From Streptomyces caniscabiei (GTDB lineage Bacteria; Actinomycetota; Actinomycetes; Streptomycetales; Streptomycetaceae): a stretch of 64,000 nt of DNA. The DNA lies in the NCBI RefSeq assembly GCF_014930365.1, contig NZ_JABXWI010000005.1, positions 186,001 to 250,000 on the forward strand. Direction: 5' to 3'. The translations under genes and the position numbers were made by a program. A model generated the notes under the pieces. The model ran no database searches. It was given only the letters and a program-made list of their open reading frames with translations, and was not told the DNA's origin. Shown here piece by piece: positions 42,920 to 52,321 of the stretch (position 1 is its first letter; the number at the start of each line of letters is the position of its first letter).

Positions 42920-45874
42920 TCAGTTCGTCAGTGCCGCCAGCGCCTTGCCGAGCAGTGCCTTGCGGTCGGCCGCCGAGACGACCTGCTCCAGACCGAAGCC
43001 CAGCAGCACCGTGTCGTCCGTGGTGATCGCGCCGAAGGTCTTGAACAGTTCACCCGAGAGTCCCCAGTCCTTCACGACCGCGGGGCTGCCCGCGGGCGGG
43101 CCGGGGGTGCTCCACGCGCCGAGCGAGGTCTCGAAGCTGTCCACCGCGCCGGGCGTGCCGCCGACGACGACGGTGGCGTTGTCGGCGAGGAGACCGCGAC
43201 CGCCGCTGCCGGGGTCGGTGACATAGCTGAGCGACACCTCGACCTTCTTGCCGGCGTACGCGGACAGGTCGAACTCGACCTGCTGCCAGCCGTCGGAGGC
43301 CCCGGTGAAGCTGTTCCAGGCGCCGCTGGTGCCGCTGGGCGTGCAGCCCCCGGCGCCCACGGTCAGGTACCGCTTCAGGGCCGGGTGACCCTGGACGAAG
43401 AACCCGGCCTCGCACTCGGTGGGCACGGCGGAGGAGGTGGCACCGCCGGCGTCCGGCAGCGTCGTCCAGTCGTCCGCGCCGACGGTGTGCGCCTCCAGGA
43501 GGGCGTGGTCGTAGCCCTCCTCGGTGCTCCACAGCAGCTGGGTGCGCAGGGTGGGCCGGTCCGCCGCGGTCACCGACGTGAGGTCGATGGTGCGGGTGAG
43601 ACGGTTCCACGCGTAGTCGGTGTGCGTGGCGGCAGCCATGGACGCGCCCTCGTAGGGGCCGTACGGGTTGACGGTCCCGGGGTACTGACCCGCGCCTGCG
43701 CTCTCGAACTGCGGGAACGTCTCCACGGGCAGGGCGTCGGAGGTGACGCCGAACGATCCGGCGGTGTTCAGTGGGTTCCCGGGCGCGTCGCCGAGGGTTC
43801 CCGAGAAGCCGTCGAGCTTGGCGAGACCGGCGAAGGCGGTGGCGTTCGGCAGGGAGGTACGGCTGTAGGCGCCCAGGTAGTACTGGCTGAAATCGTTCGA
43901 CAGGGTGCCGTCGCCGAGGTCGACGGAGCCGCCGGCGCTCTCGCCCGACTCGATCAGCTTGCCGCCCTCGTTGAGGTAGGCGCGCAGGGCGAGCTGGGTG
44001 GCGACGCCCGGCCGGACGGCGCCCGTGTAGTGCACGACCTGCTTGAAGTGCTTCAGCACGCCGAGCGCGTCGGGCGCGCCCTGGGTGGCGACGTCCCAGA
44101 CGAGCGCCTTCTTGCCGTTGGCCTTCAGCGCGTCGACGTAGACCTGGGTCTGGGTCGCGGTCGCGCCCTCCTCGGCGACGACGAGCGTGTCGGCCTTGGG
44201 GCGTTCGGCGATCGTGTAGGTGAAGCGCTCGCTCCTGGTCGGCTTGCCGCTCTTGGTCTCACCGGTGAACCAGACCTCGACCTTGTCGCCCGGCTCGCCG
44301 TCCTGCACCTTGGCCCGGTACTCGTCGAAGTACAGGTTGTCCGCGCCGCCGAAGGTCTCGCCGCCCTTCCAGGCCTTGAGCGTCTGGTCGTACGTGGGGC
44401 CGCGGCCGTTGATCCGGTAGTTCAGCTCCTTGTCGCGCACCGACCTGCGGGCGACGACGGAGATCGTCTGGTCGGCGCCGCGCGAGTACGACGTGGAGAA
44501 GGCGGCCGGGGTGAAGTCGGGGGCGTCGATGCCGACCGAGGACTTCGGCTGGTCGGGCTTGACGGCGGACTCGGCGACGGAGAGCGCGAAGGGGATGTTC
44601 TTCGCGAACTCCTGCTGGATCAGCTTCTCGTCGTCCGGGAACGTGAAGACCGAGGCGCAGTCCTCGGGCTTCCAGGCGTCGGCCGGGTCGATGTTCGACG
44701 CGGTCTGGCAGGTCGACATCTCGGGGGTGAAGAACGCCGCGCCGTTGACGTTGGAGGCGTGGCCGTTCGCCTCGCCGTTCGTCGTGTACAGCTCGGAGGA
44801 GAGCTGGGGGTGGTACCCGGGGATCGCGGGGTTCTCCGGGGTGCCGGCCAGCGACTTGTAGAGCACGTCGTCCGGGCTGGGGCTGGCCACCTGCCAGCCG
44901 ACGCCGTAGAGGATGAGCTCGGCGGCCGAGTGGTAGTTGATGCCGTACTCGAAGCCGATGCGCTTCTCGAAGGCGTCCAGGACCTTGGTCTCCGGCTCCG
45001 AGTTCGGGCCGTCGCCGCGGTAGGTCTCACTGGTGGGGAACGGGGAGGAACCCTCGTTGTCGTAGCCCCACTTGTAGGCGAAGTTGCGGTTGAGGTCGAC
45101 GCCGTCGCCGACGGTGATGGCGTTGTCGCCGTTGACGTCCCGCAGGTTCTTGCGCCACTGGCGGTTGCCGTCGGCCTGGTGCGTGAAGTCGTAGCCGTCG
45201 GGGTTGGCGGAGATCACGAACCACAGCTCGGTGGAGTCGACGATCTTCTTGATCCGCTTGTCCGTCTTGTAGTTGTCCAGGTAGTGGTGCATCAGGCGCC
45301 GGGTCATCTCCGGCGTGATCCACTCACGGGCGTGCTGGTTGGACAGGTACAGCACCGACGGCTTGGCGCCGTCCTTGGTCTTCTTCGCGTTCTTGGTCAG
45401 TTTGACCGCGAGGATGTCCTGGCCCCGCAGGGTCTTGCCGAGGGAGACCACCTTGGTCAGGGAGGGGTGCTCCTGACCGGTCCGGAGGATCTCCTCCTTG
45501 AGGTTGCCGGCGCCGCTGTAGGGGCGGTAGACCCCGTCGCCGGCGGCGTCCACGCGGGCCTCGGCCTTGCTGGTGAGGCGGTGTTCCCTCAGCTCGACGC
45601 CCTGCTCCTCCAGGGCGTCCGCCTGCTTGTCGGTGAGGTAGACCTCGACCGACGCGGTGCCCTTCTCCGGCGCCTGCTCGCTGAGTTCATGACCGTCCTG
45701 CCCGGCCGCGAGCAGCAGCGGTATCTGCTTCTTCGTCACCTCGGCGCGGAAGACCTTGACCTCGTCCGTGTCCGAGCCGTCGTTCTCGGCAGCCTGGGCG
45801 AGCGGTGCGAGTCCCGCACCACCGCCCAGCAGGAGCGCGCCGGCGGCGAGGATCGATCTCGCTCTTCGTCTCAT
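42920..45874 (-). CDS. Secreted zinc carboxypeptidase, M14 family
   Basis: The 984-aa precursor starts MRRRARSILAAGALLLGGG, a Sec-type signal peptide ending near AQAAEN. A propeptide-like part precedes the M14 domain, with zinc ligands in SNQHAREWITPEM (H-x2-E), the DLNRNF arginine region, the third ligand in INYHSAAE and the catalytic Glu in FFTPEMSTC. The C-terminal half holds beta-rich domains, including a GATase-like segment and an immune-inhibitor-A-like part. AAGGGGGG lies four bases before the ATG at 45874. It should cut C-terminal residues from extracellular peptides. Confidence 0.92.
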   Translation of the reverse strand: MRRRARSILAAGALLLGGGAGLAPLAQAAENDGSDTDEVKVFRAEVTKKQIPLLLAAGQDGHELSEQAPEKGTASVEVYLTDKQADALEEQGVELREHRLTSKAEARVDAAGDGVYRPYSGAGNLKEEILRTGQEHPSLTKVVSLGKTLRGQDILAVKLTKNAKKTKDGAKPSVLYLSNQHAREWITPEMTRRLMHHYLDNYKTDKRIKKIVDSTELWFVISANPDGYDFTHQADGNRQWRKNLRDVNGDNAITVGDGVDLNRNFAYKWGYDNEGSSPFPTSETYRGDGPNSEPETKVLDAFEKRIGFEYGINYHSAAELILYGVGWQVASPSPDDVLYKSLAGTPENPAIPGYHPQLSSELYTTNGEANGHASNVNGAAFFTPEMSTCQTASNIDPADAWKPEDCASVFTFPDDEKLIQQEFAKNIPFALSVAESAVKPDQPKSSVGIDAPDFTPAAFSTSYSRGADQTISVVARRSVRDKELNYRINGRGPTYDQTLKAWKGGETFGGADNLYFDEYRAKVQDGEPGDKVEVWFTGETKSGKPTRSERFTYTIAERPKADTLVVAEEGATATQTQVYVDALKANGKKALVWDVATQGAPDALGVLKHFKQVVHYTGAVRPGVATQLALRAYLNEGGKLIESGESAGGSVDLGDGTLSNDFSQYYLGAYSRTSLPNATAFAGLAKLDGFSGTLGDAPGNPLNTAGSFGVTSDALPVETFPQFESAGAGQYPGTVNPYGPYEGASMAAATHTDYAWNRLTRTIDLTSVTAADRPTLRTQLLWSTEEGYDHALLEAHTVGADDWTTLPDAGGATSSAVPTECEAGFFVQGHPALKRYLTVGAGGCTPSGTSGAWNSFTGASDGWQQVEFDLSAYAGKKVEVSLSYVTDPGSGGRGLLADNATVVVGGTPGAVDSFETSLGAWSTPGPPAGSPAVVKDWGLSGELFKTFGAITTDDTVLLGFGLEQVVSAADRKALLGKALAALTN

Positions 45875-46054
45875 GAGCCCCCCTTGCAGTGGTTCGCCCC
45901 AGCGGCGAACAGACGCCAGGCTCATGTCAGACATGGGTCACGTCAAGGGTGCCTCACAGGCCATACGCGGAATTCACACAGAAAGCCGAATGCCGGTGCC
46001 GACAGCACCCAAATGGGCGTCGGCACCGGCGAGTTGAGCTGCACGAGGGTGGGG

Positions 46055-47044
46055 TCACCCCACGAGATTCTCGGCCATCTCCTCGGTCAGGCTGGACTCG
46101 GTCCCCGGGATGCCGAGGTCCGACGCGCGCTTGTCGGCCATGGCGAGCAGCCGCCGGATCCGGCCCGCGACGGCGTCCTTGGTCAGCGGGGGGTCGGCGA
46201 GCGCGCCCAGCTCCTCCAGGGAGGCCTGCTTGTGCTCCATCCGCAGCCGTCCGGCGGCCGCGAGGTGCTCGGGGACGTCGTCGGCGAGGATCTCCAGGGC
46301 GCGGCCCACGCGGGCGCCGGCCGCGACGGCGGCACGGGCCGAGCGGCGCAGATTGGCGTCGTCGAAGTTGGCGAGCCGGTTCGCCGTGGCCCGGACCTCG
46401 CGGCGCATCCGCCGCTCCTCCCACGCCAGCACGGACTCGTGGGCGCCGAGGCGGGTCAGGAGCGCGCCGATGGCGTCCCCGTCCCGTACGACGACGCGGT
46501 CCACGCCCCGTACCTCGCGCGCCTTCGCCCCGATCGAGAGCCGGCGGGCGGCGCCGACCAGCGCGAGGGCGGCCTCGGGGCCCGGGCAGGTCACCTCCAG
46601 GGAGGACGAACGGCCGGGTTCGGTGAGCGAACCGTGGGCCAGGAAGGCGCCGCGCCAGGCCGCCTCCGCGTCGCAGGTGGCCCCGGAGACCACCTGGGGC
46701 GGCAGACCGCGGATCGGGCGGCCCCGGCCGTCCACCAGGCCGGTCTGGCGGGCCAGCTGGTCACCGCCGGCGACCACCCGGACGACGTAACGGGAACCGC
46801 GGCGCAGACCCCCGGGGGCCATCACGATCAGTTCGGACCCGTGTCCGAAGATCTCCGCGATGTCCCGCTTGAGTCTGCGAGCCGCCATCGCTGTGTCCAG
46901 CTCCGCCTCGATCACGATGCGGCCGCTCACCAGGTGCAGCCCGCCCGCGAACCGCAGGATCGCCGAGACCTCCGCCTTTCTGCAGCAGGTCCGGGTGACG
47001 GGTAGCCGGGAGATCTCGTCCTTCACCGCTGCCGTCATCGCCAT
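46055..47044 (-). CDS. whiA: Sporulation regulator WhiA
   Basis: The 329-aa protein has the degenerate LAGLIDADG-homing-endonuclease-like N-terminal domain ([21 protein letters not shown] onward) and the C-terminal helix-turn-helix region that ends in [26 protein letters not shown]. WhiA works with WhiB to switch aerial hyphae to sporulation septation in Streptomyces. A second ATG at 47038 overlaps the yvcK stop by exactly 4 nt and may be the true start. It is the last gene of the uvrC-rapZ-yvcK-whiA operon. Confidence 0.95.
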   Translation of the reverse strand: MAMTAAVKDEISRLPVTRTCCRKAEVSAILRFAGGLHLVSGRIVIEAELDTAMAARRLKRDIAEIFGHGSELIVMAPGGLRRGSRYVVRVVAGGDQLARQTGLVDGRGRPIRGLPPQVVSGATCDAEAAWRGAFLAHGSLTEPGRSSSLEVTCPGPEAALALVGAARRLSIGAKAREVRGVDRVVVRDGDAIGALLTRLGAHESVLAWEERRMRREVRATANRLANFDDANLRRSARAAVAAGARVGRALEILADDVPEHLAAAGRLRMEHKQASLEELGALADPPLTKDAVAGRIRRLLAMADKRASDLGIPGTESSLTEEMAENLVG

Positions 47045-48114
47045 GGGCCGATCCTTCCATGCATCCGAAAAATACGGTCGTACGCGGCGGCCAACAGCTC
47101 CGGATCATGCCGCGGAGATCCGTCGGTCCGAGCCACCGGCGCCAGCTCGACCGCGGCGCCGAACCGTTTGGCGGCGTCGGTCAGCAAATCGCGGTCGGGC
47201 ACGGCGGCCTCGTCGGCCAGCACCACGTCCAGGGCGAGTTTAGGGGCGTGTCGTGCCAAAACCTCCAAATGACGCTGCGGGGAGAAGCCATCGGTTTCTC
47301 CCGGCTGCGGGGCGAGGTTCAGCGACAGCACCAGTCGGGCCTTGGTCTCGGTGAGGGCGTCGAGCAACTCGGGCACGAGCAGATGCGGGATCACCGAGGA
47401 GAACCAGGAGCCGGGGCCGAGGACCACCCAGTCGGCGTCGCGGACCGCCGCCACGGCCTCGGGGACGGCGGGCGGGTCGTGCGGCACGACGTGCACGGAC
47501 TGCACCTCGCCCGGGGTGAGGGCGACGGTCGCCTGCCCCCGCACGGTGTCGACGTCGTCCGGGCGGGCCGGATCGTGCCCCTTGACCAGCGCCTGGAGCT
47601 CCAGCGGGACCGCGGACATGGGCAGCACCCGGCCCTGGGCGCCGAGCAGCCTGCCAACCAGGTCGAGGGCCTGGACGTGGTCGCCGAGCTGTTCCCACAG
47701 AGCGACGATCAGCAGATTGCCGACCGCGTGCTCGTGCAGGTCGCCCTTGGACTGGAAGCGGTGCTGGATGACGCGCGCCCAGGTCTGGCCCCAGTCGTCG
47801 TCGCCGCAGAGCGCGGCCAGCGCCTTGCGCAGATCGCCGGGCGGCAGGACGCCCAGCTCGTCACGGAGGCGTCCGCTGGAGCCGCCGTCGTCGGCCACCG
47901 TGACGACGGCGGTGAGGTCGCCCGTGATCCGGCGCAGCGCGGCGAGCGAGGCGGACAGCCCCATGCCGCCGCCGAGCGCGACGACCTTGGGCTGGGCTCC
48001 TCGGCGGCGCGGCCTGGCACCGCGGGCCTCGACGGGCCTGTCCGCACGGCCCTCCGGGGCGACCCGGCGCAGTCTGCTCAACCTGCTCAGCCGGGACGAG
48101 GTGGGTCCGGTCAC
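47035..48114 (-). CDS. yvcK: Gluconeogenesis/cell-shape factor YvcK
   Basis: The 359-aa protein has [18 protein letters not shown] near residue 44 and [18 protein letters not shown] near residue 74, which form the nucleotide-sugar-binding site of the YvcK/CofD-like family. Relatives bind UDP-GlcNAc and affect carbon use and the cell wall. A GTG at 48114 overlaps the rapZ stop by 4 nt. About 40 basic, Arg-rich residues precede the domain. The rapZ-yvcK-whiA order is conserved in Gram-positive bacteria. Confidence 0.95.
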   Translation of the reverse strand: MTGPTSSRLSRLSRLRRVAPEGRADRPVEARGARPRRRGAQPKVVALGGGMGLSASLAALRRITGDLTAVVTVADDGGSSGRLRDELGVLPPGDLRKALAALCGDDDWGQTWARVIQHRFQSKGDLHEHAVGNLLIVALWEQLGDHVQALDLVGRLLGAQGRVLPMSAVPLELQALVKGHDPARPDDVDTVRGQATVALTPGEVQSVHVVPHDPPAVPEAVAAVRDADWVVLGPGSWFSSVIPHLLVPELLDALTETKARLVLSLNLAPQPGETDGFSPQRHLEVLARHAPKLALDVVLADEAAVPDRDLLTDAAKRFGAAVELAPVARTDGSPRHDPELLAAAYDRIFRMHGRIGPWR

Positions 48115-49178
48115 TCGCGCCCCATGTCCCGGTGCACGACCACGGTCTCGACGCCCTGGGAGGCGAGGCGGGCGGCGAGCTTCTCGGAGGTGGCGACCGA
48201 GCGGTGCTTGCCACCGGTGCAGCCGACCGCGATGGTCACGTACCGCTTGCCCTCGCGGCGGTAGCCGGCGGCGATCATCTGGAGCAGCTCGGTGTAGCGG
48301 TCGAGGAACTCCTTGGCGCCGGGCTGGTTGAAGACGTACGCGGAGACCTCCTCGTTGAGGCCGGTGAACGGGCGCAGCTCCGGGACCCAGTGCGGGTTGG
48401 GCAGGAAGCGCATGTCGACGACCAGGTCGGCGTCGACCGGGAGGCCGTACTTGAAGCCGAAGGACATGACGGTCGCCCGCAGCTCGGGCTCCTCCTCGCC
48501 GGCGAACTGGGCGTCCATCTTGGCGCGCAGCTCGTGCACGTTGAGGCTGGAGGTGTCGATGACCAGGTCGGCGTCGCCGCGCAGCTCGCGCAGCAGCTCC
48601 CGCTCGGCGGCGATCCCGTCGGTGATGCGGCCGTCGCCCTGGAGGGGGTGCGGGCGGCGCACCGACTCGAAGCGGCGCACCAGGGCGTCGTCGGAGGACT
48701 CCAGGAAGACGATGCGCCGGGTGACGTGCTTGGTCTCCAGGTCGGCGAGGGAGTCGCGGAGGTTGTCGAAGAAGCGGCGGCCGCGGACGTCGACGACGAC
48801 CGCGATCCGGGCGACGTTCCCCTGGGAGCGGGCGCCGAGTTCCACCATGGTGGGGATCAGCGCGGGCGGCAGGTTGTCGACGACGAACCAGCCGAGGTCC
48901 TCCAGACACTTGGCGGCCGTGGACCGTCCGGCGCCGGACATGCCGGAGATGATGACCAGCTCGGGGATGGCCGCCTCGGGGACCCCGGCTGTTTCGTTGC
49001 CCGTACTCACGTGTGCTCCGTCTTCCTGTGGCGCTGGGGGCCTGGGCGTGTCGTCGCCCGCCGCGCTGTGGGCGGCCCCACGCTCCGCTGTGTGCTCGTG
49101 GTGCTGTTGTCCTGGACGCTTGGAGCGCTCCGGGGGTTCTGTGTGTTCCCGTCCGGGGCGTTCTTCGTGCTCGGTCAT
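48111..49178 (-). CDS. rapZ: RapZ/YvcJ nucleotide-binding protein
   Basis: From the ATG at 49178 the protein has 355 aa. The conserved part begins near residue 70 with Walker A in [18 protein letters not shown], has [16 protein letters not shown]-like [10 protein letters not shown] and ends with [17 protein letters not shown]. The ATG overlaps the uvrC stop by 4 nt and has AGGAG next to it. A GTG at 49010 ([10 protein letters not shown], with GGAG five bases upstream) would remove 56 charged residues whose codons end in A or T in about 17 of 55 cases, more than usual here. Either start is possible. Confidence 0.9.
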   Translation of the reverse strand: MTEHEERPGREHTEPPERSKRPGQQHHEHTAERGAAHSAAGDDTPRPPAPQEDGAHVSTGNETAGVPEAAIPELVIISGMSGAGRSTAAKCLEDLGWFVVDNLPPALIPTMVELGARSQGNVARIAVVVDVRGRRFFDNLRDSLADLETKHVTRRIVFLESSDDALVRRFESVRRPHPLQGDGRITDGIAAERELLRELRGDADLVIDTSSLNVHELRAKMDAQFAGEEEPELRATVMSFGFKYGLPVDADLVVDMRFLPNPHWVPELRPFTGLNEEVSAYVFNQPGAKEFLDRYTELLQMIAAGYRREGKRYVTIAVGCTGGKHRSVATSEKLAARLASQGVETVVVHRDMGRE

Positions 49179-51274
49179 GTCTCCTGCCCTCGCCGCCGGT
49201 CCGGGGGGCCCGCGGCCACGGGCTCCCCAGAGGGGTCCGCCGTCGTACCGGGCTCCTCTTCCTCCATGATCTCTCCGGTCGCCGTGTTCACGGCGGGTGC
49301 GGCCGGAGCCGCCTCGGCGAGGGCCACGGCGATCGTCTCGGCGGTCTTGCGCCCTATGCCGGGCACCTCGCAGATCTGCTCGATCGTCGCGGACCGCAGC
49401 TTCTTCAGCGAGCCGAAGTGCTTCAGCAGGGCCTGCTTGCGAGCCTCCCCGAGGCCGGGCACGTCGTCCAAGGGGCTCGCCCGGAATCGCTTGGCGCGTT
49501 TGGTCCGCTGGTAGGTGATGGCGAAGCGGTGGGCCTCGTCACGGACGCGCTGCAGCAGATAGAGGCCCTCGCTGGTGCGGGGCAGGACCACCGGGTCGTC
49601 CTCGCCGGGCACCCAGACCTCCTCCAGCCGCTTGGCGAGGCCGCAGACGGCGATGTCGTCGATGCCCAGTTCGTCGAGGGCCCGGCGGGCGGCGGCCACC
49701 TGCGGCTGCCCGCCGTCGACGACGACGAGCTGGGGCGGGTAGGCGAACCGCTTGGGGCGGCCGTCGTCGTCCTTGAGACCGCCTGCCGGGCCCTCGGCCG
49801 CGTCCTGGGATGCTGCGGCGTCCTCCTCGACCCACTCGCCGGTCTTCTCCTTCTCCGCGAGGTAGCGCCGGAAGCGGCGGGCGATGACCTCGTGCATGGA
49901 GCGGACGTCGTCCTGGCCCTCGCCGTGCCAGACCTGGGTGTCGCCGACGCGGCCCTTGATCTGGAAGCGGCGGTACTCGCTCTTGCGGGCCAGTCCGTCC
50001 TCGAAGACGACCATGGAGGCCACGACGTCGTCGCCCTGGAGGTGGGAGATGTCGTAGCACTCGATCCTGAGCGGGGCGCTGTCCAGGTCGAGGGCCTCGG
50101 CGATCTCCTCCAGGGCGCGGGAGCGGGTGGTGAGGTCGGAGGCGCGCCTGGTCTTGTGCAGCACGAGCGACTGCTGGGCGTTGCGCGCGACCGTCTCCAT
50201 GAGCGCCTTCTTGTCCCCGCGCTGCGGGATGCGCAGGGAGACCATGGCCCCCCGGCGCTCGGTGAGCCACTCCTGCACGGGGCCCACGGGGTCGGGCAGC
50301 GCCGGGACGAGGACCTCCTTGGGCACGGAGTCGCCGGTCTCCTCGCCGTACAGCTGCTGGAGCGCGTGTTCGACGAGGTCACCGGTGGTGACGGCCTCGA
50401 CCTTGTCGGTGACCCAGCCGCGCTGGCCGCGCACCCGTCCGCCGCGGACGTGGAAGATCTGGACGGCCGCCTCCAGCTCGTCCTCGGCGACGGCGATCAG
50501 GTCGGCGTCGGTCGCGTCGGCGAGCACGACCGCGTTCTTCTCCATCGCCTTCTTCAGGGCCTCGATGTCGTCCCGCAGCCGGGCGGCCCGCTCGTACTCC
50601 ATCTCCTCGGCCGCGTCCGTCATCCGCTTCTCCAGACGACGGATGTACGTGCCCGTGCGCCCGGCCATGAAGTCGCTGAACTCCTCGGCCAGTTCGCGGT
50701 GGTCCTCGGCGGAGATCCGGTCGACGCAGGGGGCCGAGCACTTGCCGATGTAACCGAGGAGACAGGGGCGGCCGGTGCGGGCCGCGTTCTTGAACACCCC
50801 GGCCGAGCAGGTGCGCACCGGGAAGACGCGCAGCAGCAGGTCGACGGTGTCCCGGATCGCCCACGCGTGCGCGTACGGCCCGAAGTACCGCACGCCCTTC
50901 TTCTTGTGACCGCGCATCACCTGCACGCGCGGGTACTGCTCGTTCATCGTGACCGCGAGGTAGGGGTAGCTCTTGTCGTCGCGGTACTTGACGTTGAACC
51001 GGGGGTCGAACTCCTTGATCCAGGAGTACTCCAGCTGAAGCGCCTCGACCTCCGTGGACACCACGGTCCACTCCACGGAGGCGGCCGTGGTGACCATCGA
51101 GCGGGTGCGCGGGTGGAGGCCGGCCAGGTCCTGGAAGTAGTTGGCCAGGCGCTGGCGCAGGCTCTTCGCCTTCCCGACGTAGATCACCCGGCGGTGCTCG
51201 TCACGGAACTTGTACACCCCGGGGGAGTCCGGGATCTGTCCCGGACTGGGGCGGTAGCTGGAGGGATCGGCCAT
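49175..51274 (-). CDS. uvrC: Excinuclease ABC subunit UvrC
   Basis: The 699-aa nuclease has the N-terminal GIY-YIG domain ([23 protein letters not shown]), the UVR motif at about residues 208-236 ([20 protein letters not shown]), the C-terminal RNase H-like nuclease ([21 protein letters not shown]) and a final helix-hairpin-helix pair ([27 protein letters not shown]). It makes both incisions in nucleotide excision repair. I start at the ATG at 51274 ([12 protein letters not shown]); an upstream in-frame start lacks support. A TAGGGT seven bases before the ATG could make it leaderless. Confidence 0.95.
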   Translation of the reverse strand: MADPSSYRPSPGQIPDSPGVYKFRDEHRRVIYVGKAKSLRQRLANYFQDLAGLHPRTRSMVTTAASVEWTVVSTEVEALQLEYSWIKEFDPRFNVKYRDDKSYPYLAVTMNEQYPRVQVMRGHKKKGVRYFGPYAHAWAIRDTVDLLLRVFPVRTCSAGVFKNAARTGRPCLLGYIGKCSAPCVDRISAEDHRELAEEFSDFMAGRTGTYIRRLEKRMTDAAEEMEYERAARLRDDIEALKKAMEKNAVVLADATDADLIAVAEDELEAAVQIFHVRGGRVRGQRGWVTDKVEAVTTGDLVEHALQQLYGEETGDSVPKEVLVPALPDPVGPVQEWLTERRGAMVSLRIPQRGDKKALMETVARNAQQSLVLHKTRRASDLTTRSRALEEIAEALDLDSAPLRIECYDISHLQGDDVVASMVVFEDGLARKSEYRRFQIKGRVGDTQVWHGEGQDDVRSMHEVIARRFRRYLAEKEKTGEWVEEDAAASQDAAEGPAGGLKDDDGRPKRFAYPPQLVVVDGGQPQVAAARRALDELGIDDIAVCGLAKRLEEVWVPGEDDPVVLPRTSEGLYLLQRVRDEAHRFAITYQRTKRAKRFRASPLDDVPGLGEARKQALLKHFGSLKKLRSATIEQICEVPGIGRKTAETIAVALAEAAPAAPAVNTATGEIMEEEEPGTTADPSGEPVAAGPPDRRRGQET

Positions 51275-51342
51275 GCACCACACCCTACTGGCGGGGAGTG
51301 ACAACCCGGGGGCCCTGTGGACAAGGGCCGACGCCCCCGGTG

Positions 51343-52014
51343 CTAGCGCGTCTCCAGGAACGTCAGCACGGCCAGTACCCGGCGGTGGTCGTCCGGTTCC
51401 TCGGGCAGTCTCAGCTTCCCCAGGATGCTCCGCACATGCTTCTCCACCGTCCCCTCGGTGACCCACAGCCGCCGGCCGATCCCCGCGTTGGACCGCCCCT
51501 CGGCCATCAGGCCGAGGACCTCCCGCTCCCGGTTGCTGAGCATCGACAGCGGGTCGTCACGTCGCTGCGCGGCGACCAGCTCCTGCACCAGCGACGGGTC
51601 CACCACCGACCCGCCGCGCCGGATCCGGTCCAGCGTCTCCAGGAACTCGTCCACGACGGTGATCCGGCTCTTGAGCAGATATCCGATGCTGCGCCCGCCC
51701 GCCAGCAGCTCCAGCGCGTCCTCGACCTCGACGAACGCCGACAGCACGAGGATCCCGACCGACGGGTACCGCTCCCGGATCTCCCGCGCGGCCTTCAGCC
51801 CCTCCGTGGACTGCGTCGGCGGCATCCGGATGTCGACGATGGCGATGTCCGGAAGCTCGTTCTCCACCAGCTCCATGAGTCCCGCGGCGTCACCGGCCTG
51901 ACCGGTCACCTCGTATCCGACGCGCTCGCAGAGGCTCGCCAGGCCCTCCCGCAGCAGCACGTCGTCGTCCGCGAGCACCACTCGTCCGCGCACCGGGTGC
52001 GTATCGGCCTCCAT
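51343..52014 (-). CDS. NarL/LuxR-type response regulator
   Basis: The 223-aa regulator has a receiver domain with acidic pocket LADDD (15-18), phospho-acceptor D61 in [10 protein letters not shown] and K in YLLKSR near residue 115, and a C-terminal LuxR HTH ([39 protein letters not shown] region, about 158-196). It lies 307 nt downstream of the sensor kinase gene in the same direction and is its likely partner. A 16-bp palindromic box lies 64-79 bp upstream of its start; the same box lies upstream of the receiver-only gene at 58134. Confidence 0.93.
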   Translation of the reverse strand: MEADTHPVRGRVVLADDDVLLREGLASLCERVGYEVTGQAGDAAGLMELVENELPDIAIVDIRMPPTQSTEGLKAAREIRERYPSVGILVLSAFVEVEDALELLAGGRSIGYLLKSRITVVDEFLETLDRIRRGGSVVDPSLVQELVAAQRRDDPLSMLSNREREVLGLMAEGRSNAGIGRRLWVTEGTVEKHVRSILGKLRLPEEPDDHRRVLAVLTFLETR

Positions 52015-52321
52015 GGTCTCGGTCTCCCCCTTGCCCGACCTGTCCCGTTTGTCTCAACAGCCTGCCTGAACACGGTCTTACGGCTAGCCGGAAGCCTAGT
52101 TGGGGGCGGGCCGTGAAGACACCTGAACGTTTGGCCGCGATGCTCGAAGAAGCGCAGCCGCGGACGGCACCGGCGACTCTGACGAGAGACGGCGAGGCAT
52201 CCGCATGCCCGAGAGCCGGACGGCCGTCTCCGCCGTCCGATTCGACCGCCCGGAACGTACGCCCGTACCGAGTCCCGGACTCCCCCCTTTGAACGGGCCT
52301 CACCGCGTACGCTTCGGGCGG
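52015..52321 (-). other. Intergenic region between the response regulator and the sensor kinase
   Basis: These 307 nt separate two minus-strand genes. They hold the repeated regulatory box (52078-52093) and a small hairpin, CGGACGG (52217-52223) with CCGTCCG (52233-52239), 83 nt past the kinase stop, which may end the upstream transcript. No gene is credible here. Confidence 0.6.
52078..52093. promoter_or_regulatory. Shared palindromic box TTACGGCTAGCCGGAA, copy 1
   Basis: A 16-bp sequence with a perfect 10-bp palindromic core (CGGCTAGCCG). It is upstream of the LuxR-type regulator gene and is repeated exactly at 58084-58099. Confidence 0.7.

Noticed and set aside
51275-51300. TAGGGT upstream of uvrC as a full leaderless promoter
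   Set aside because: The hexamer spacing fits, but no -35 is found at the right distance, so it is mentioned only in the gene entry.
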